A stretch of 64,000 bases of DNA from Tulasnella sp. 424 (taxonomy: Eukaryota; Basidiomycota; Agaricomycetes; Cantharellales; Tulasnellaceae): assembly GCA_019633425.1 (NCBI GenBank), contig WSUB01000037.1, forward strand, positions 124,001-188,000. The letters run 5' to 3'. Both the position numbers and the translations under genes were made by a program. The notes under the pieces were generated by a model that was not told the origin of the DNA, did not search any database, and saw only the letters and a list, made by a program, of their open reading frames with translations. Positions 47,904-60,605 of the stretch are shown here, one piece after another (positions within the stretch are counted from its first letter, which is position 1; each line of letters begins with the position of its first letter).

Positions 47904-49428
47904 TTAAAGGACATTCGTTGAAATGTGGCGGATGACGGCAATAGGTATCTCGAGTCGAAATGGACGCCGCGACTCGTTCTCAACATTTCCTGACGGCAGA
48001 AAAATCAATATTAATGCCTGAGGATGAATGATGAAATACCCACCAACGCCTTGATTTTTCGTGTAGGAATCCATCTCGAGATCTTCCTCCACTTCCCCCC
48101 GCTCCTCCTGCTCCTGCTTCTGCTCCACTTCCTCTTCCACCACCACCTCCTCCTCCTCCTGCGCCTCTGGCTCTGCCTCGGCTGAGGCAAACGACCCAAG
48201 ATCGTGAGCCCGTCTCCCCAAGCTGAGCAACCGTGGTCGCAACTCCGCCCAATTGCTCTCGCCTCTTCCGGAGAGATGGGCCGGACCACCATCGCGCGAA
48301 GAATGATATATTGACGGGATAAGGTGGCGATGTGTTGATAGAGGTCCGAGTTGCGCGTAGAGGGGTCAAGGGCGTGGAACTCTGGAGAACCAGGACGAGA
48401 GTCCGGGAGGGGAATGAAACTGGCTTGGAGGACCTCTTCTTCACCCTGGTCGCTGATTTCTTTGGCATAGGGAGAAGCTGGTCGGGAGGGTGGAAGGGGG
48501 ACGAAGGCGGCTGCTACGCCTTCACCCGAGCCGAAGTCCGGCTGCGGGGTGGGTTCCGCGCCGGTAGGCTCTTCGTCAGACAACCCGGAAGTGGTTTCTG
48601 GATAAGGCGAAGTTGCAGGTTTAACGTCCTCCAGGGACGTGACAATTCCGGGGAGAGTCAAGGGAGCTGAGGCGGTGAGATGGAAACCTTGCTTGTCTTC
48701 AGCTAAAATCCGATTGAGCTAGGGACAAAGGGAGACGGAGTTAGTAATACTTCTTATCGTCAGCGTAGCCATCGAGTACGTACATTTCAATTGATTTCCT
48801 TCTGCTCCTCTAATCCGGCCCTCAACGTCTCGACAGTCTTGACTGGTGACCCGTCGGCATCGGAATGTGTCGCAGCTGATGTCGATTGGAAGTCGGACTG
48901 GTAAAGACAATCGTCGTCGTGAGCCTCGGGAGAGCACTTCAAGCAGACGGGCGGTGTGCAGGCCACGTCGGTTGTGGAAGGATGAACGGAGGAGATTGTG
49001 ACCGTAGGATTTTCACCGCCGCTCTCCAAAGGCATCAGGGTTCCCTCGATCGCATCCCCCGGAGACGCGTCTTTCCCGGATTCGTTCTCGATCGGCGAGA
49101 TGTCGAGCCATGGAGAAGAGGCATCGGAGGGGAAGAAGCTATCCTGATCTTGCTCTCGGTAATTCAGTTCGTCTTTAGAAGTGACGAGATCCGTGCCGGA
49201 GGAGGAAGCGGAGTCGCCGTGGTGATGCTCAGAGCCAACTTGCAGGATGGTGGACGGGGAAGGCGAAGGAGAAGGGGACGGAGGAGATGCGTTGAGAAAG
49301 GTGGACGAGGTGCGTCCGAAATCGATGAAGCCGACATTGTTGTTTACAGTGAACAGGACGGACGCGGTGAAGAAGCGGAAGATGTATGTGTTTGTAAACA
49401 CGATTCGCAGGAGTTGCACGGTCCACAT
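47904..49428 (-). CDS. Diverged copy D of the coiled-coil family, acidic and Pro-rich
   Basis: The start MWTVQLLRIVFTN and the segment VGFIDFGRTSSTF match copies B and C, and upstream DNA matches too. After the first membrane segment the protein differs: an acidic Ser-rich region replaces the second membrane helix and coiled coil. A later exon (from about 48720) starts ILAEDKQG...TASAPLTLPGIVT, aligned with ITASPPLTPPGSVT in copy B. It then carries two copies of an A(A/S)F(V/I)PLPxSRPxSP repeat (about 48525-48480 and 48430-48385). A Glu-rich run at about 48170-48070 follows in another frame, so at least one more junction exists. The end at 47904 is tentative. Function unknown. Confidence 0.5.
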
Positions 49429-49429
49429 G

Positions 49430-50110
49430 ATGAGGAGTGGTAGGAGTAGGAGTATCCTTCGGTGTAGAAGTACCTTGGGTGGGAGTGAAGGGGAGAGGTT
49501 GCTAAAGAAGAGGACTGAGGCTCAGTTGCCTCTTAAGTACTTTTTTCTGTGGGTACCTCAACAAGTACAAGACTTATGACGCGCTGTTAGCTATGACATC
49601 GTACCAGTTATTTGTATTCAATTCAGGGTTTGGTAAGTCTCCGCCCATCCAAACATCCAAACATCACCGAGATTTCAATCAGACGCCCCAACATTCCCAA
49701 CGACGCCGCAAACACTTCTCATATGTCGGCCATGGCAACATGTAATAATTTAATCATTGTCAAACATTAACGGCGTGTACGAGTCGACGTCCTTTTTTCG
49801 GCGGGGACAAAGTTGGGATCGTGGCAGTAATTGTTGCTAAATCTTGGACTGCAGTCACTTCCCACGAGCTAAGGTCCTATCTCATTGTCCTGTACTTGTT
49901 AAACCGTTCTAGGGAGCGTCAAGTGAGTTGTAGCTAGTGCCGGACGCGTCGAAAGGAGATTCGCCCTATCGTCACTCGACAAAGTCTACCCATCACAAAA
50001 GGATAGTATACACATGAACCAGCCGAAGGGAGTTGTAAACCAGTGCAAGCCCCTGTAATAATGATTGAACGGGCTTATAAACACTCAAGTTTGTCCCCTC
50101 TGCGACTCTT
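49430..50110 (-). promoter_or_regulatory. Duplicated 5' region of coiled-coil family copy D
   Basis: On the minus strand the block GGGCGAATCTCCTTTCGACG, a GACGCGTC palindrome and, about 30 bp on, a diverged GACGCTCC are found at about 49975-49915, as in copies B and C. Farther in, the AAGATTTAGCAAC-like block is kept. It is the most diverged of the three, in line with its protein. Confidence 0.45.
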
Positions 50111-50336
50111 CGCCCGCCAGCGGGTGTGATTAAGAGCAAAGAAGACTATAGAACAAGCAACTCTTACGCCATAAGACCATTGGGTGCTTGCATTGTATTC
50201 ATAGCACCACGAAGTGGTCCAAGGAACATATTATGACGTTGGCCCGCGTGAGCGGGACCGGTATCATCCACCCTTAAACGCTGGGTCCGGACTTGGGCTT
50301 GTCGGAGGAGTTCATCAAGTCATCCATCAGCTACGT

Positions 50337-53300
50337 TTAACCAGAAAACATAATCTTCAGATTCTCGAATGTCTCCTGCTCCGACTTCCCTTTACCCCCC
50401 AATGCGCTCTTAACGATGGCAGTCTTGCGCTTTTGGATCGCAACGATTCTCTCCTCAATTGTTCGGGAGATCTATCAGGGCGGAAAGGCGTTTAGAATCG
50501 GCCAGGGACCAGTGTCTCATGGCCACACGTACGAGGAAATGAGTGACATAGACTGGTTTGTCTTGACCTATCCTATGAACCTGTAATCGCATCATGAGCG
50601 TCTAGATACGATTCCGAACCTCGAATAATCCTACCCGATCGATGGCTTGATGTTCTACCGCACTATTCCACCAAGAGTCCATCTAATGGCACCAAGGAGT
50701 TAGCAAGCCCTCACTACATGACGGACGATGACGAACCATAAAAACATAGTTGGCATTGGTCAAATTAAGCCCCACTCCGCCAGCTTTCAAACTAATCGCG
50801 AAAACCTTTGGTTCCCTGGTCGGCTCTGCAAATTCCTGCAGGACCTGCGCCCGTTGCTTCTGACTCAACGATCCATCTAATCTATACTCTGCAAACCCTT
50901 CTCGCCGAAGTACCGTTCGTATGAGGTCGAGGAACCCAGTGAACTGCGAAAACACAATTGCCCGAAACGCCGGTTCTTGTTCCCGAAGTTGACGGAGATG
51001 TCGAACGAGGGCATCAAGTTTTGTTGAACTGACAAAATCATTTTGCCGTAACAAGACTGCCGGCGAAGATGTGGGGTTTTCCGCGCCCATTTTTCGCCGC
51101 ACGGTGACCTCAATCAGAGATTGCTCCTGAAATCCGTCTTTTTGAGTCGGAAGCTGGATATCAAGGAAACTCTTATTTCACGTGCTTACCGTTACAGGCT
51201 TGCGCTGACACACTGGACAGAATCCCTCATTTCCCTTCGCTTCCTGGTCTTGGATCAAATCGACTATGCACTCCTTGCACCTATGATGTCACCGATCAGC
51301 ATCACCCATTGGACGTTTAGCCTCTCGTTAAGGCTTACATAGTATGATGACAATCTGGGACAAGCACGGGTTCCTGAACCGTGTCGAGGCAGAGCGGGCA
51401 TTCCTGTGTCTCGATCGACTTTAGATCCTTGAGAACTTCGACTGCAAAAGTTTTGCTCTCTGGCGTTTCTTCCCCGTCCGCTGCTCCCGAAAACTGGTCG
51501 ATCAATGCATCGACGTTGATATTCTTTCCTTTGCCCTGCGCATCTGTTTCCATGACCTCGTCTTCGCTTTCATCTTCTGTGAGGAGCCTTCTGCTCCTTA
51601 TAAGCGAAGGATGCAAGACCGCCCGCCGTAGCTTCATTAACATGGCCAGGATGTTCGACATGTTCTTCCCTACGGCTCCGCCGGCGTTGAACGCATCGTA
51701 CGCGTGCTTCGCGTCCGCGTAGATCGAGTCGTAGATTTTCCGCTCGGCGGAAGAGAACTCGAGCGTTTCGGTCTTGACCTATAGAAAGGGCAGCGGGTTG
51801 AGCTGGATGTAAAGGGCTGAGCTGAAACAAAGACCCACCTCCTTCGGCGGCAGTGAAACGATGGATCGCCCATCCCGATCCTTCATAGTCTTTTCCCTTC
51901 GTAAGAGAATACTCTCGAGTACAATCTGCACAACATCAAGACACTTGGGATCATGGTTCAAGAATGGCGCGGTAATCGAGCTCTTGAAGAAAGCAAAATC
52001 GGACCTAGTACACGAACTGAGCGGGCGAAGGGGTGATCAAGGAATAAAGGAAACGAACCAAGGCTCATCCCTGAGGAAGTGAAGGAGGCTGTGAAGGTCT
52101 TCTAACCGGTTCACAATCGGTGTACCGGTCAAACACCACCGACGGCGCGCTCGTAACGCATAACACGCTTTTGCGGTCTTTGTGTGTCGAGACTTGATAT
52201 AATGCGCTAGATTATGGATAGGAAACCATTAGAAAGCATATATTACGAGAATAGCTGAACTAACCTTCGTCCAGGACGACGCGAAGCCAATCCACTGCCA
52301 CAGAGATTGAAACACATCGTTTCATTCGTTCAATGTGGAAACCAAGTGCACTCACCGTCGTAGAAAGAAGAAGCTCCTCCTCGAGCGTACTTAGCATGCT
52401 CGCTGCTCAATGTGCCGTAGCTGGTGATAACTACGTTGATCACATCATCCTCTTCGCAGTTCACTAGCGCCTCTAGATCTGCTCTCGCAGTTCCATGATA
52501 GATGTAGGCTTTCAGTGTTCCTTTCTTTGAAGACCGTTCAAGTTCAGATTTCCATTGGGAAAGTAATGTTAAAGGTGCGACAATTAGGGTGGCGGTCGGC
52601 TTGGAAGTCGAAGCTTGGCGTGACGAATTCTTGGAAAAGTTCAAGGCTCCCTGAACTCGACGCTTTGCTGACTTGCCAGTGTCATCGGGCGATTCGGAGG
52701 GGTCGACTACCCTACTGGTGTGAAGGAGAGAAGATGTCATGATGGACTTGCCCATTCCCACTATGGAGAGAGACATGTGAGATTTTTCTTCTAAACTGTA
52801 GCGGAGTGGCAAAGATGCTCTTACTCTCTGAATCAAGGAGACGTAATAATATTTGGGGGTTTCAGTGCTATTGGGTTCGAATAAAAGGTGAGGAACTAAC
52901 CATCACTTCAGGCGACAACCCCATATAAGCATTCTGTCTCGGAGGACGTGGAGCTAAGGAACTTACGCAAGTATACCACCTCTGCAATTCCGTTCGGCAC
53001 GAGGAAACTCCAACGAAAGCTCTCCTGAATAGGGATTAAAGTAAAAGGGAACGTCGTCTTCGCAAAGATCGATAACCCCGTCGGCAGCCTCCGGCGGGAA
53101 GATGTATCTATTTGTCAATAGTGCGTTCATGATTGTCAGGGATGGTAAAGTTCGCTTGAAGGAGATAGCAAGTACTTACTCCTCCCATAAAGGGTGCATC
53201 GAGCTTGCATCCCGAGCGTCTCGGGAACCACTCTCAATACTGTGCATCCACCTAGTTAGATCTGGATTGTCAGATCTCTCGACGGTATACGCGCCGTGAC

Positions 53301-54709
53301 TGCATCATACCGCAGTGCTTGACGTTGATAAGGTCGTAGGACCAAGGCAAAGGAAGGCGGTGGATCCATCTCGGGCATCTCGCGATCATGTAATTGCGCC
53401 CTACGCAAGAGACATCGTAAGTCACTCGGAAAAAGGGGGGAAACACCTCAAAACACCTCCGCACTTCTTGTAGATGGCGTTGAGCTCCTGCCCGGTCAGT
53501 TCTTCGCCCTCTAACTCGACTTCTTCTGCATCTTCACCTTCGCCGATCACTTCTACGGCCTTTTGCTTGCCCTTCACTGACGATGATGAAGCCTTGCCTT
53601 TCTTCTCCTTCGTAAAGGCAAGAGCCGAGTCAAGATCATCCGTAGCCTTCTTATATCGTGGGCGTAACGATAGCGCGTCGAAAAGCTCGGTGAGACTCCG
53701 TTTCCTCTCGGATAAGTTCTTTTCTTCAGCGGTTTCCGCCCCTTCAGGCATAAGGTCCCAATCCTTGGGCCGACTATGCCGATACATGAGTGACGCGCTG
53801 GGGTTAATGAAGGCCGACGGACGGAGGTAGAAACGGAGAGAGAGCATGATATGGCAACCCGTTTGTATCTTCGGTGGACAGTCTACGACGACGCCTTGAA
53901 TGTCAACGACATTGTTATCCAGAAGTCGAGACACCCATGCGGACGTTTTGCTAGGTAATCTTCCAATTTCTGAGAGACATGAGGCTCAGAATAAATCTAT
54001 GGAACGGAGTATTAGACGTACCTTGGCCTTTGCCATTGCTGAAACGGACTATGGCACCTTCAGCTTGCTTCTTGGAGGGTTTGGCTGGTGCTTTCTTCAT
54101 CATAGCCGTGAGTTTCATTTGTTTGCCCTTAGTTGCCTTGGAAGCATCTTTGGAGGTGTTTTTGACAGGCTCATCCTTCAATTCTTTGTGAATGTGAACC
54201 GAGTCCCCAACGGCGAGCAACGACTTTCCTGTGGTCGTCGCCCAAGCCTCAGCAATAATCATTTCACCGAGATATGGTGGTTTCGTAATGGCAGATCCAC
54301 CATTTGGCCCAGGCGGCGAACTCGACGTGAGATGGGCGGGAGCAGAAGGTGGCGAAATACGGCGTCTTTTGCTGGGTGGTGAGGAACGCGCTGGAGGCGG
54401 TGATGACTCCTCGATTTCGTCATCTTCATCAACTGCATCGGGCGAGGAAGCTGCAGAGGAGCTTGAGGCATCCTTTGGTGGTGACCGGGCCTTCCAGCTG
54501 GCTGAAGGAGGGGGGATTTCTTCAATAATCTCGTCGTCTTCTTCCTCGCGAGCGCGTTTTTGCGGAGCTAGAACCTCGTAAGGTTCTGCCCGCATTTCAT
54601 CGTCTTCATTTTCAGAGTCCCCGAAGAAATTAGGCTTTGAGGATTGCCCAAGAGGATCCTCCTCCTCTTCTTCTTCTTCCGAATCCGAGTGGAAGAGGGG
54701 TCGCGACAT
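50337..54709 (-). CDS. RAD5: DNA repair helicase / E3 ubiquitin ligase RAD5
   Basis: Multi-exon, start [20 protein letters not shown], stop 50337-50339, about 1,200 aa. Domain order: acidic N-terminal tail; HIRAN ([16 protein letters not shown]...[20 protein letters not shown]); SNF2 ATPase with Walker [30 protein letters not shown], the DE box [10 protein letters not shown] and [16 protein letters not shown]; an embedded RING ([20 protein letters not shown]); helicase C with [20 protein letters not shown] and [19 protein letters not shown]; ending [20 protein letters not shown]5 poly-ubiquitinates PCNA (K63) in error-free damage tolerance and remodels stalled forks. It is divergent from the PA-TM-RING gene. 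Confidence 0.95.
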
Positions 54710-54887
54710 CTGGATGCCAGGGCGAGGTTGTTGGGTCGCGGATTTCGATTTTGACCAGGCGCGTGAGGAAGGACGAAGACGCCGCGTTCATCACTCGTGT
54801 GGTCCTTGACGCTGCTTCACCCCCTACAGACAATACTGAACCATCTCTGCCGTAGAGGAGCTCACAAACAGCCATCAGTGAAGAACC
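54710..54887. promoter_or_regulatory. Bidirectional promoter of RAD5 and the PA-TM-RING gene
   Basis: 178 bp separate the two divergent start codons. Both genes encode RING-type ubiquitin ligases. No TATA box is evident. Confidence 0.55.
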
Positions 54888-57057
54888 ATGAGCTTGTTCT
54901 TCCTCCTGGCTACGCTAGTCGCCCGACCACATATGGAATCTGTACCCGTAAATCCGACCAGGCTTGAGCCATCACAACCACTCTCCCTCGTCTTCGGTGG
55001 TTGGAGCTGGTCCCAATCCTATTTAGATGTCGTCGTGAGTGCAGCACCCATCCTTCGAGCTATCGTAACTCACCTTCAACTATGCCAAGGACCACGAACC
55101 TGTAATATCATTTCTGTCTCGACCAGCGTCTTTCGGACCGCACATCACAGAGCCGCCAGGACTACCAGGATACCTGATACCCGTATCTTCGCTGCTTTCA
55201 ACATGTCCTCCAGATACTTCATCGTCGTTTCCACTTCCACCGTCGAGCAAGGACAATCTTCCCGAGAACTTTGCATGCTCACCCCTTTGCACTGGACCTT
55301 CAGTTCCGAAGCCGACATGGGTCACTGAGAACTGGATCGCACTAGTCCAAAGTACGTTTTGCAGCTTAAGGAGGTTCGATTGATCATGGAACTAACTCAG
55401 CTCCGTCCTCCTCAATCACTAGGAGGCCAGTGTCCATTTGTGGAAAAAGTCCGGACAGCCCAGACCCTAGGGGCCAAAGCAGTCATAGTAGGGGGATGGG
55501 AGCCTAAAGACGGCGATCGAGACGATCTCCTGAATATGTTCTCTCCTGGTACGCTTCCCGGTTGTTTCTCTACGGAAGGTTACAGGAGCTGACCGTCAAT
55601 GTCATCCGACCTCCTTAGAGGATGCCTCGGACATTGCTATACCCTCAACATACGTAACGTATCGATCCTATGCTCATCTCATGTCCCTCATTGCCGCCTC
55701 AAACACGACGACCTCCGGAGTGCAAACCATTTCCGTGAGTAATACGTCCATCACATCACGTGCCCTGTTCCGAACCGCTGAGCCGTTCGGAGTTAACAGG
55801 TCATTCTCGGCGCTGAAGAGTCCTGGGGTTGGTTCTCGTACGTCCATTCTCCGGAATTCCCCATGCGGTTGTGGAGCTTAACCCCTCTCTCACACGTGGC
55901 AGGCCCATCCTCACGTTCCTCATGCTCCTGCTACTACCCAGCTTCCTTGTAAGTCTTTGGTCCAGGCACCTCATTTATTTCCCCTGATCAACTTCCGGCC
56001 CGCTGGACACCTGCGATAGACCTTCCTTACATTGGTTATCCATCGTTTACGGGAAGCAAGACGAGAAAGGTAGGTTTTCCCGAAGTCACGTATCTTAAAA
56101 CACGCCGTCTCCTTTCTCGCCTTCCCTCACTCACTCTTCACTTCCCCCTCCCTATGACCTTTTTCTTCACTTCCAGACTCGACCGGGCCCCCGAAGACGT
56201 CGTCAGTCATCTTCCTACCCGGGTTTGGTCGGGGAAGGGATGGGAGAAGGAGAGTGATTGGCTGAAAAGGCTAAGAACAAGGGCGCTTGAAGGACAGTCA
56301 GAGGGGCAGGTCCTCGCTGCAAGTCCAGACAAACCCCGATTCGACCTTGAACGCCAACTCAACTCCGCCGCCAATGCGTCCGAAACCGACATCGACGAGG
56401 CAGAGGATGGAAGAAAAGCCAGCAGCGCTCATTTACTATCAGCCGTCCATGTGGATGCCCCGCAGCCTGCAGAAACAGCGGCTCCGACCGAAGACGACGT
56501 GCTTCCAGGGCAGGATCAACCTTGGTTCGAAGGACAGGTCGAATGCGTGGGTCGCCTAGCCGCTGCCTCAGTTTGCCGGATCGTCTCACAGATTTTCTTC
56601 GGCAGGCGATTTGCCTATCGGCGTTTGATCCCGGAGACAAAGTCCGGATCTTGCCTTGTGGACACCTTTTCCACATCGAAGAGGTGGATGGATGGTTAGT
56701 TCAGCGAAAGAAGCTGGTAAGCCACACCGGAGATCCACACAGCCCCAATTGTCCGAAATTTAGCCTAACTCATCCCCATTCAACTCCCAGTGCCCAATAT
56801 GCAAGCTCGACGTGACCCAGCCAGCTGCATCTTCGTCTACGCATCTTGGTGCTGAAGCAGGGGATAGCTCGACTTCGGCAGGTTCGGCGGCAGGCGGCCG
56901 ACCAGCACGATTCCGCGCTTGGATTGCACGGAGATTACGGTTCTCCCAGAGACCTGGCCCACCTCCATCGGATGGGAGCGGCGTGTCGCCGCCATCGGAA
57001 ACTAGACCAGAAGTTCCTACTGAACGCACTCCTTTACTTCCTACCGGACAAAATTAA
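54888..57057 (+). CDS. PA-TM-RING E3 ubiquitin ligase
   Basis: Multi-exon, start MSLFFLLATLVARPHMES (signal-like), stop at 57057. A protease-associated (PA) domain is seen at about 55340-55560: IALVQRGQCPFVEKVRTAQ followed by LGAKAVIVGGWEP. A membrane helix follows at about 55900-56000 (PILTFLMLLLLPSFL). After a charged linker there is a RING-H2 finger split by an intron: ICLSAFDPGDKVRILPCGHL, FHIEEVDGWL, then CPICKLDV. The tail ends PTERTPLLPTGQN; ERTPLL resembles an acidic-dileucine sorting signal. This plan matches RNF13/RNF167-type and plant RMR proteins of the endosome-vacuole route. The three tandem Gag-like genes start directly after it. Confidence 0.9.
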
Positions 57058-57375
57058 CGTATTTCTCTTTGCTCCTCTTCGCCTGAGGAGCGACGTTCTC
57101 GCCCTCTTCAGCGCTTTCGTTAATATTAACGCTTTCAATCTGTACTTCTCGCCTTCTTGTCATGTCGTCAGTGTAGGATAACATTATTGTGTGTGAAGCA
57201 CGGCGGGGTCAGCAGTAGTTTGTTTTGTGTGCGCCATGACCCTTCGGAGATAAGTCTCAAACCACATGAGGCACGTAGCTACATAGTTCAACTCTCATCC
57301 CCAGATCACGCCCCTCAGGATTGAGGTGGACCAACGCCGCTTTATCAGAACACCCCTATTGAAGAAACCCACCCG

Positions 57376-58593
57376 ATGGTCAACTACGGTGAGCAATCGC
57401 AAGGATCTCGCTCGAAATAACTGTGGACTGAGTCTAGGATCATCACCGGAGATCCCGATTTGGGTTTTCGTGGAACAGACGGAGAGGAGTGCAGTAGCTT
57501 CATTCGACAAGTACGGCGCAAGGCGTTTGAAGCGGGCAAATCCCGCGATAAGGAATGGATGGCCGACTACGCTGTGTCTTGCTTTGCGGAGGACGCGTTG
57601 AAATGGTCGGTTGGTGTTCCCCCCAATGTTCTAGAAGACTGGGATACACTCCAAAGGGCATTGATGGAGGAGTACTGCAAGTATCGTATACCTTCCGTTG
57701 GGCTCTCAGGGTACGCTCGCTCGGATGAAGGCTAGAGAAATCTGTTGGACCTGTTTTGTCCTTATAGGGCTGCTGCGACCCCGGCAGCTGCCCCTGCTGC
57801 TAGTCCAGGGATTACGCTACCGACGAACGTTTCGACCGTGACGGGCTACATCAGAATTGTTGCCGAGACTTCGGAGGCCGGAGACTACATTTCAAAAACG
57901 GTGGACTCTCGTTTTGGAATGTTCCTAACGTGTACTGAGCTAGCATTGGCGGCAAGGGTCAGACTTATGCCTCTCATGACCTGTTATGGGGTTCAGCTGG
58001 TAGTCAGTATATCGCTATAACCTGCTCTATCGCCCGCTGAGACCCCCTGACAGGATTTCCCGGAGCCTTACTGTTGGTTGGGCATCTTTCTCGTTAGCGG
58101 CCTGGAAGAAGGGGATCGGGTAGGGCCAGAAACGTGTGGATTTCTCCCTCCAGTCCGAAAACCCCTTCATTAACCTCGCCCTCTTCTTAGCCGTGGTAAC
58201 CTCTGCCCAACGTCTGCGCCATCATCTCATGTTATGGGGACGTCCTCCAAAGGTTACGTGGGACCAGCGCGAAGCAACATTTGGCTCTTCCAGACACTAG
58301 ACTCGTGCATCACCAATGTATGGAGCGATTCTGACTGTGCGTCTACTTTGTGGAAATATCATGCTGTGCTCGCTTCGCCTACTGACCACATCCACTAGCT
58401 ACCTACGTCCTGCAACCCTTGATCAATCTGGAGAATAAACGCATCCTGGCGGTCAGTAACTGCCGAAAATACAGTGCCATGTGGCCCGGTAATAAGTATA
58501 CTAAGGCAGTAAGCTCTGGAATCGGTTTTTGCGTTTCTCATTTGCTCGTGCTCACGTCCACGCTTTCAGCGCCTGATCTTTGAACCTGCGTGA
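57376..58593 (+). CDS. Gag-like N-domain / beta-rich C-module protein, copy 3
   Basis: Seven exons (57376-57388, 57452-57710, 57768-58002, 58054-58133, 58191-58336, 58399-58508, 58570-58593) close in frame at 288 aa. Exon 1 encodes MVNY plus one base. Exon 2 has FRGTDGEECSSFIRQVRRKA, then KSRDKEWMADYA and a W..L..AL..EY ending. After the linker AAPAASPG come a GYIRIVAETSEAGDYISKTV segment, DFPEPYCWLG, a SNIWLFQTLDSC segment and NLENKRILAVSN; the end is RLIFEPA. It is the first of the tandem trio. Exon lengths 13, 259, 146, 110 and 24 equal those of copy 1 fifty kilobases away. Function unknown; see the family finding. Confidence 0.75.
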
Positions 58594-58998
58594 CACCGGT
58601 CTCTTGTGACATCCTCGTGGGAGCAGGTACTTGAATAGCGTCATTTGAGCTAACATCCCATACACCATAATGATACAATCGTATTTGTCTTTGCTCTCCT
58701 TCGCTCTACTTTTCCTTCGTCGAGCAGCGTTCTCACCTTCCTCAGCGCTTCCGTCAATACTAACGCTTTCGATCTGTATTTCTCGCCTTCTTGTCATGTC
58801 GTCAATGTAGGACAACATCGTTGTTTGTAAAGCATGGCGCAGTCAGCAGTAGTTTGGTTTGTTTGCGCCGTGACTCTCCATCCATACACCGTGCCGCACG
58901 ACTTGCTTGGTTCCACTCCCATCCCCAGGCCACGCCCTCCGAGTTTGAGGCGGTCCGAAGCCTCTTTACCCTGAAGTCCCAATAAAGAAACCCATCCA

Positions 58999-60194
58999 AT
59001 GGCCGACTACGGTGAGCAGTTGCAAAGATATAGTTCGTAATAGATTTGGACTGAGTCCGAGTTCATCATCGCTGCAGATTACGATTTTTGTTTTCGTGGA
59101 ATAGATAGAGAGGAGTGCAGTAACTTCATTCGACAAGTACGACGCAAGGCGTTTGAAGCTGGCAAATCCCGCGATAAGGAATGGATGGCCGATTATGCTG
59201 TGTCTTGCTTTGCGGACGACGCATTGAAATGGTCGGTTGAGGTACCCTCCGATGTACTAGAGAACTGGGATGTACTTCAACGAGCCTTGATGGAGGAGTA
59301 CTTTAAGCATCGTATATCTTCAACTGGGCTCTCAGGGTAAGCTTGCTTGGATGTGTGCTTGAGAATTCTGTTGGACCTGTGTTTCGTTCTTATAGGGCTG
59401 CTGCACCTACCCCAGCTGCTGCCCCTGCTCCTAGTCCAGGAATCACACTGCCAACGAGCGCCTCGAACATGACAGGCTACATCAGGATTGTTGCCGAGAA
59501 TTCGGAAGCTGGGAACTACATTTCAAAAACGGCGGACTCCCGTTTTGGAGTGCTCGTAACCTGTACTGAGTCAGCGGTGGCGGCAAGAGTCAGACTCATC
59601 CCTCTTATGTCGAATTACGGGGTTCAGCTGTTAGTCAGTATACCGCTTTAATCCGCCCCGTCGCCCCCGTTGAGACTGTCCAACAGGATTTCCCGGAGCC
59701 TTACTGTTGGTTAGGTATCGGTCAAGACCAGGATCGTATCGGGCCAAAAAGGTGTGGATTTCTTGCCTATAGTCCAAAACCTCCTCGCTCACCTTCTTTA
59801 TAGCTACGGCAACCTCTGCCCGACGTCTGCGCCAGCTTTTGCTATGGGAACATCGGCCAAGAATATCAAGGGGCCAACGCGAAGCAACATTTGGCTATAC
59901 CATACACTAGATTCGTGCATTATTAATGTGTGGACTAGTGACGATAGTGAGTAGACTTTGTGGAAACCTTGGCCTATATTCGCTTCGACGACTGACCACA
60001 TCCACCAGTAACCTATTTCCTGCACCCCTTGATCAATTTGGAAAACAAACGCATCCTGGCAGTCTGCAATAGCCCAAAATTTTGTGACGATAACCCCAAT
60101 TTGAAGTATGCTAAGGCAGTAAGTTCCGGATCGGTCGTTGCGTTTCTCCGGCTCACGTCCATGCTTTCAGCGCCTGATCTTTGAACCTGTGTAA
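58999..60194 (+). CDS. Gag-like N-domain / beta-rich C-module protein, copy 4
   Basis: Seven exons (58999-59011, 59078-59336, 59396-59633, 59687-59751, 59804-59946, 60009-60118, 60171-60194) close in frame at 283 aa. Exon 1 encodes MADY plus one base. Exon 2 has FRGIDREECSNFIRQVRRKA and KSRDKEWMADYA. The intron 1 acceptor here is CTGCAG, the clearest in the trio, and it confirms the phase used for copies 3 and 5. Exon 4 is 15 nt shorter than in copies 3 and 5, still in phase. It ends RLIFEPV. Middle member of the array. Confidence 0.75.
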
Positions 60195-60605
60195 CACCGG
60201 TCTCCTGTAACATTCTAGCGGGAAAAGGTAGTTAAATAAGGCTCTTTGAGCTAACACTCCATACACTATAATGATACAGTCGTATTTGTCTTTGCTCTCC
60301 TTCGCCTGAGTTTTCCTCCGTCGAGCGGCGTTCTCACCCTCCTCTGCGCTTTCGTGCTTTCGATCTGTACTTCTTGCCTTCTTGTCATGTCATCAATGTA
60401 GGATAACAATATTGTGTGTGAAGAACGGTGCAGTCAGCAGTACTGTTTGGTTTGTTTGCGCCATGACTATCCACACACCGTTCGGAGATTGAGTACCGCG
60501 CCACACGGCATGCTTGCTTCCACTCCCATCCCCAGACCACGCCCCCCGAGGTTGAGGCGTACCAAAACCTCTTTACCCTGAAGCCTCAGTAAGGAAAATT
60601 ATTCA

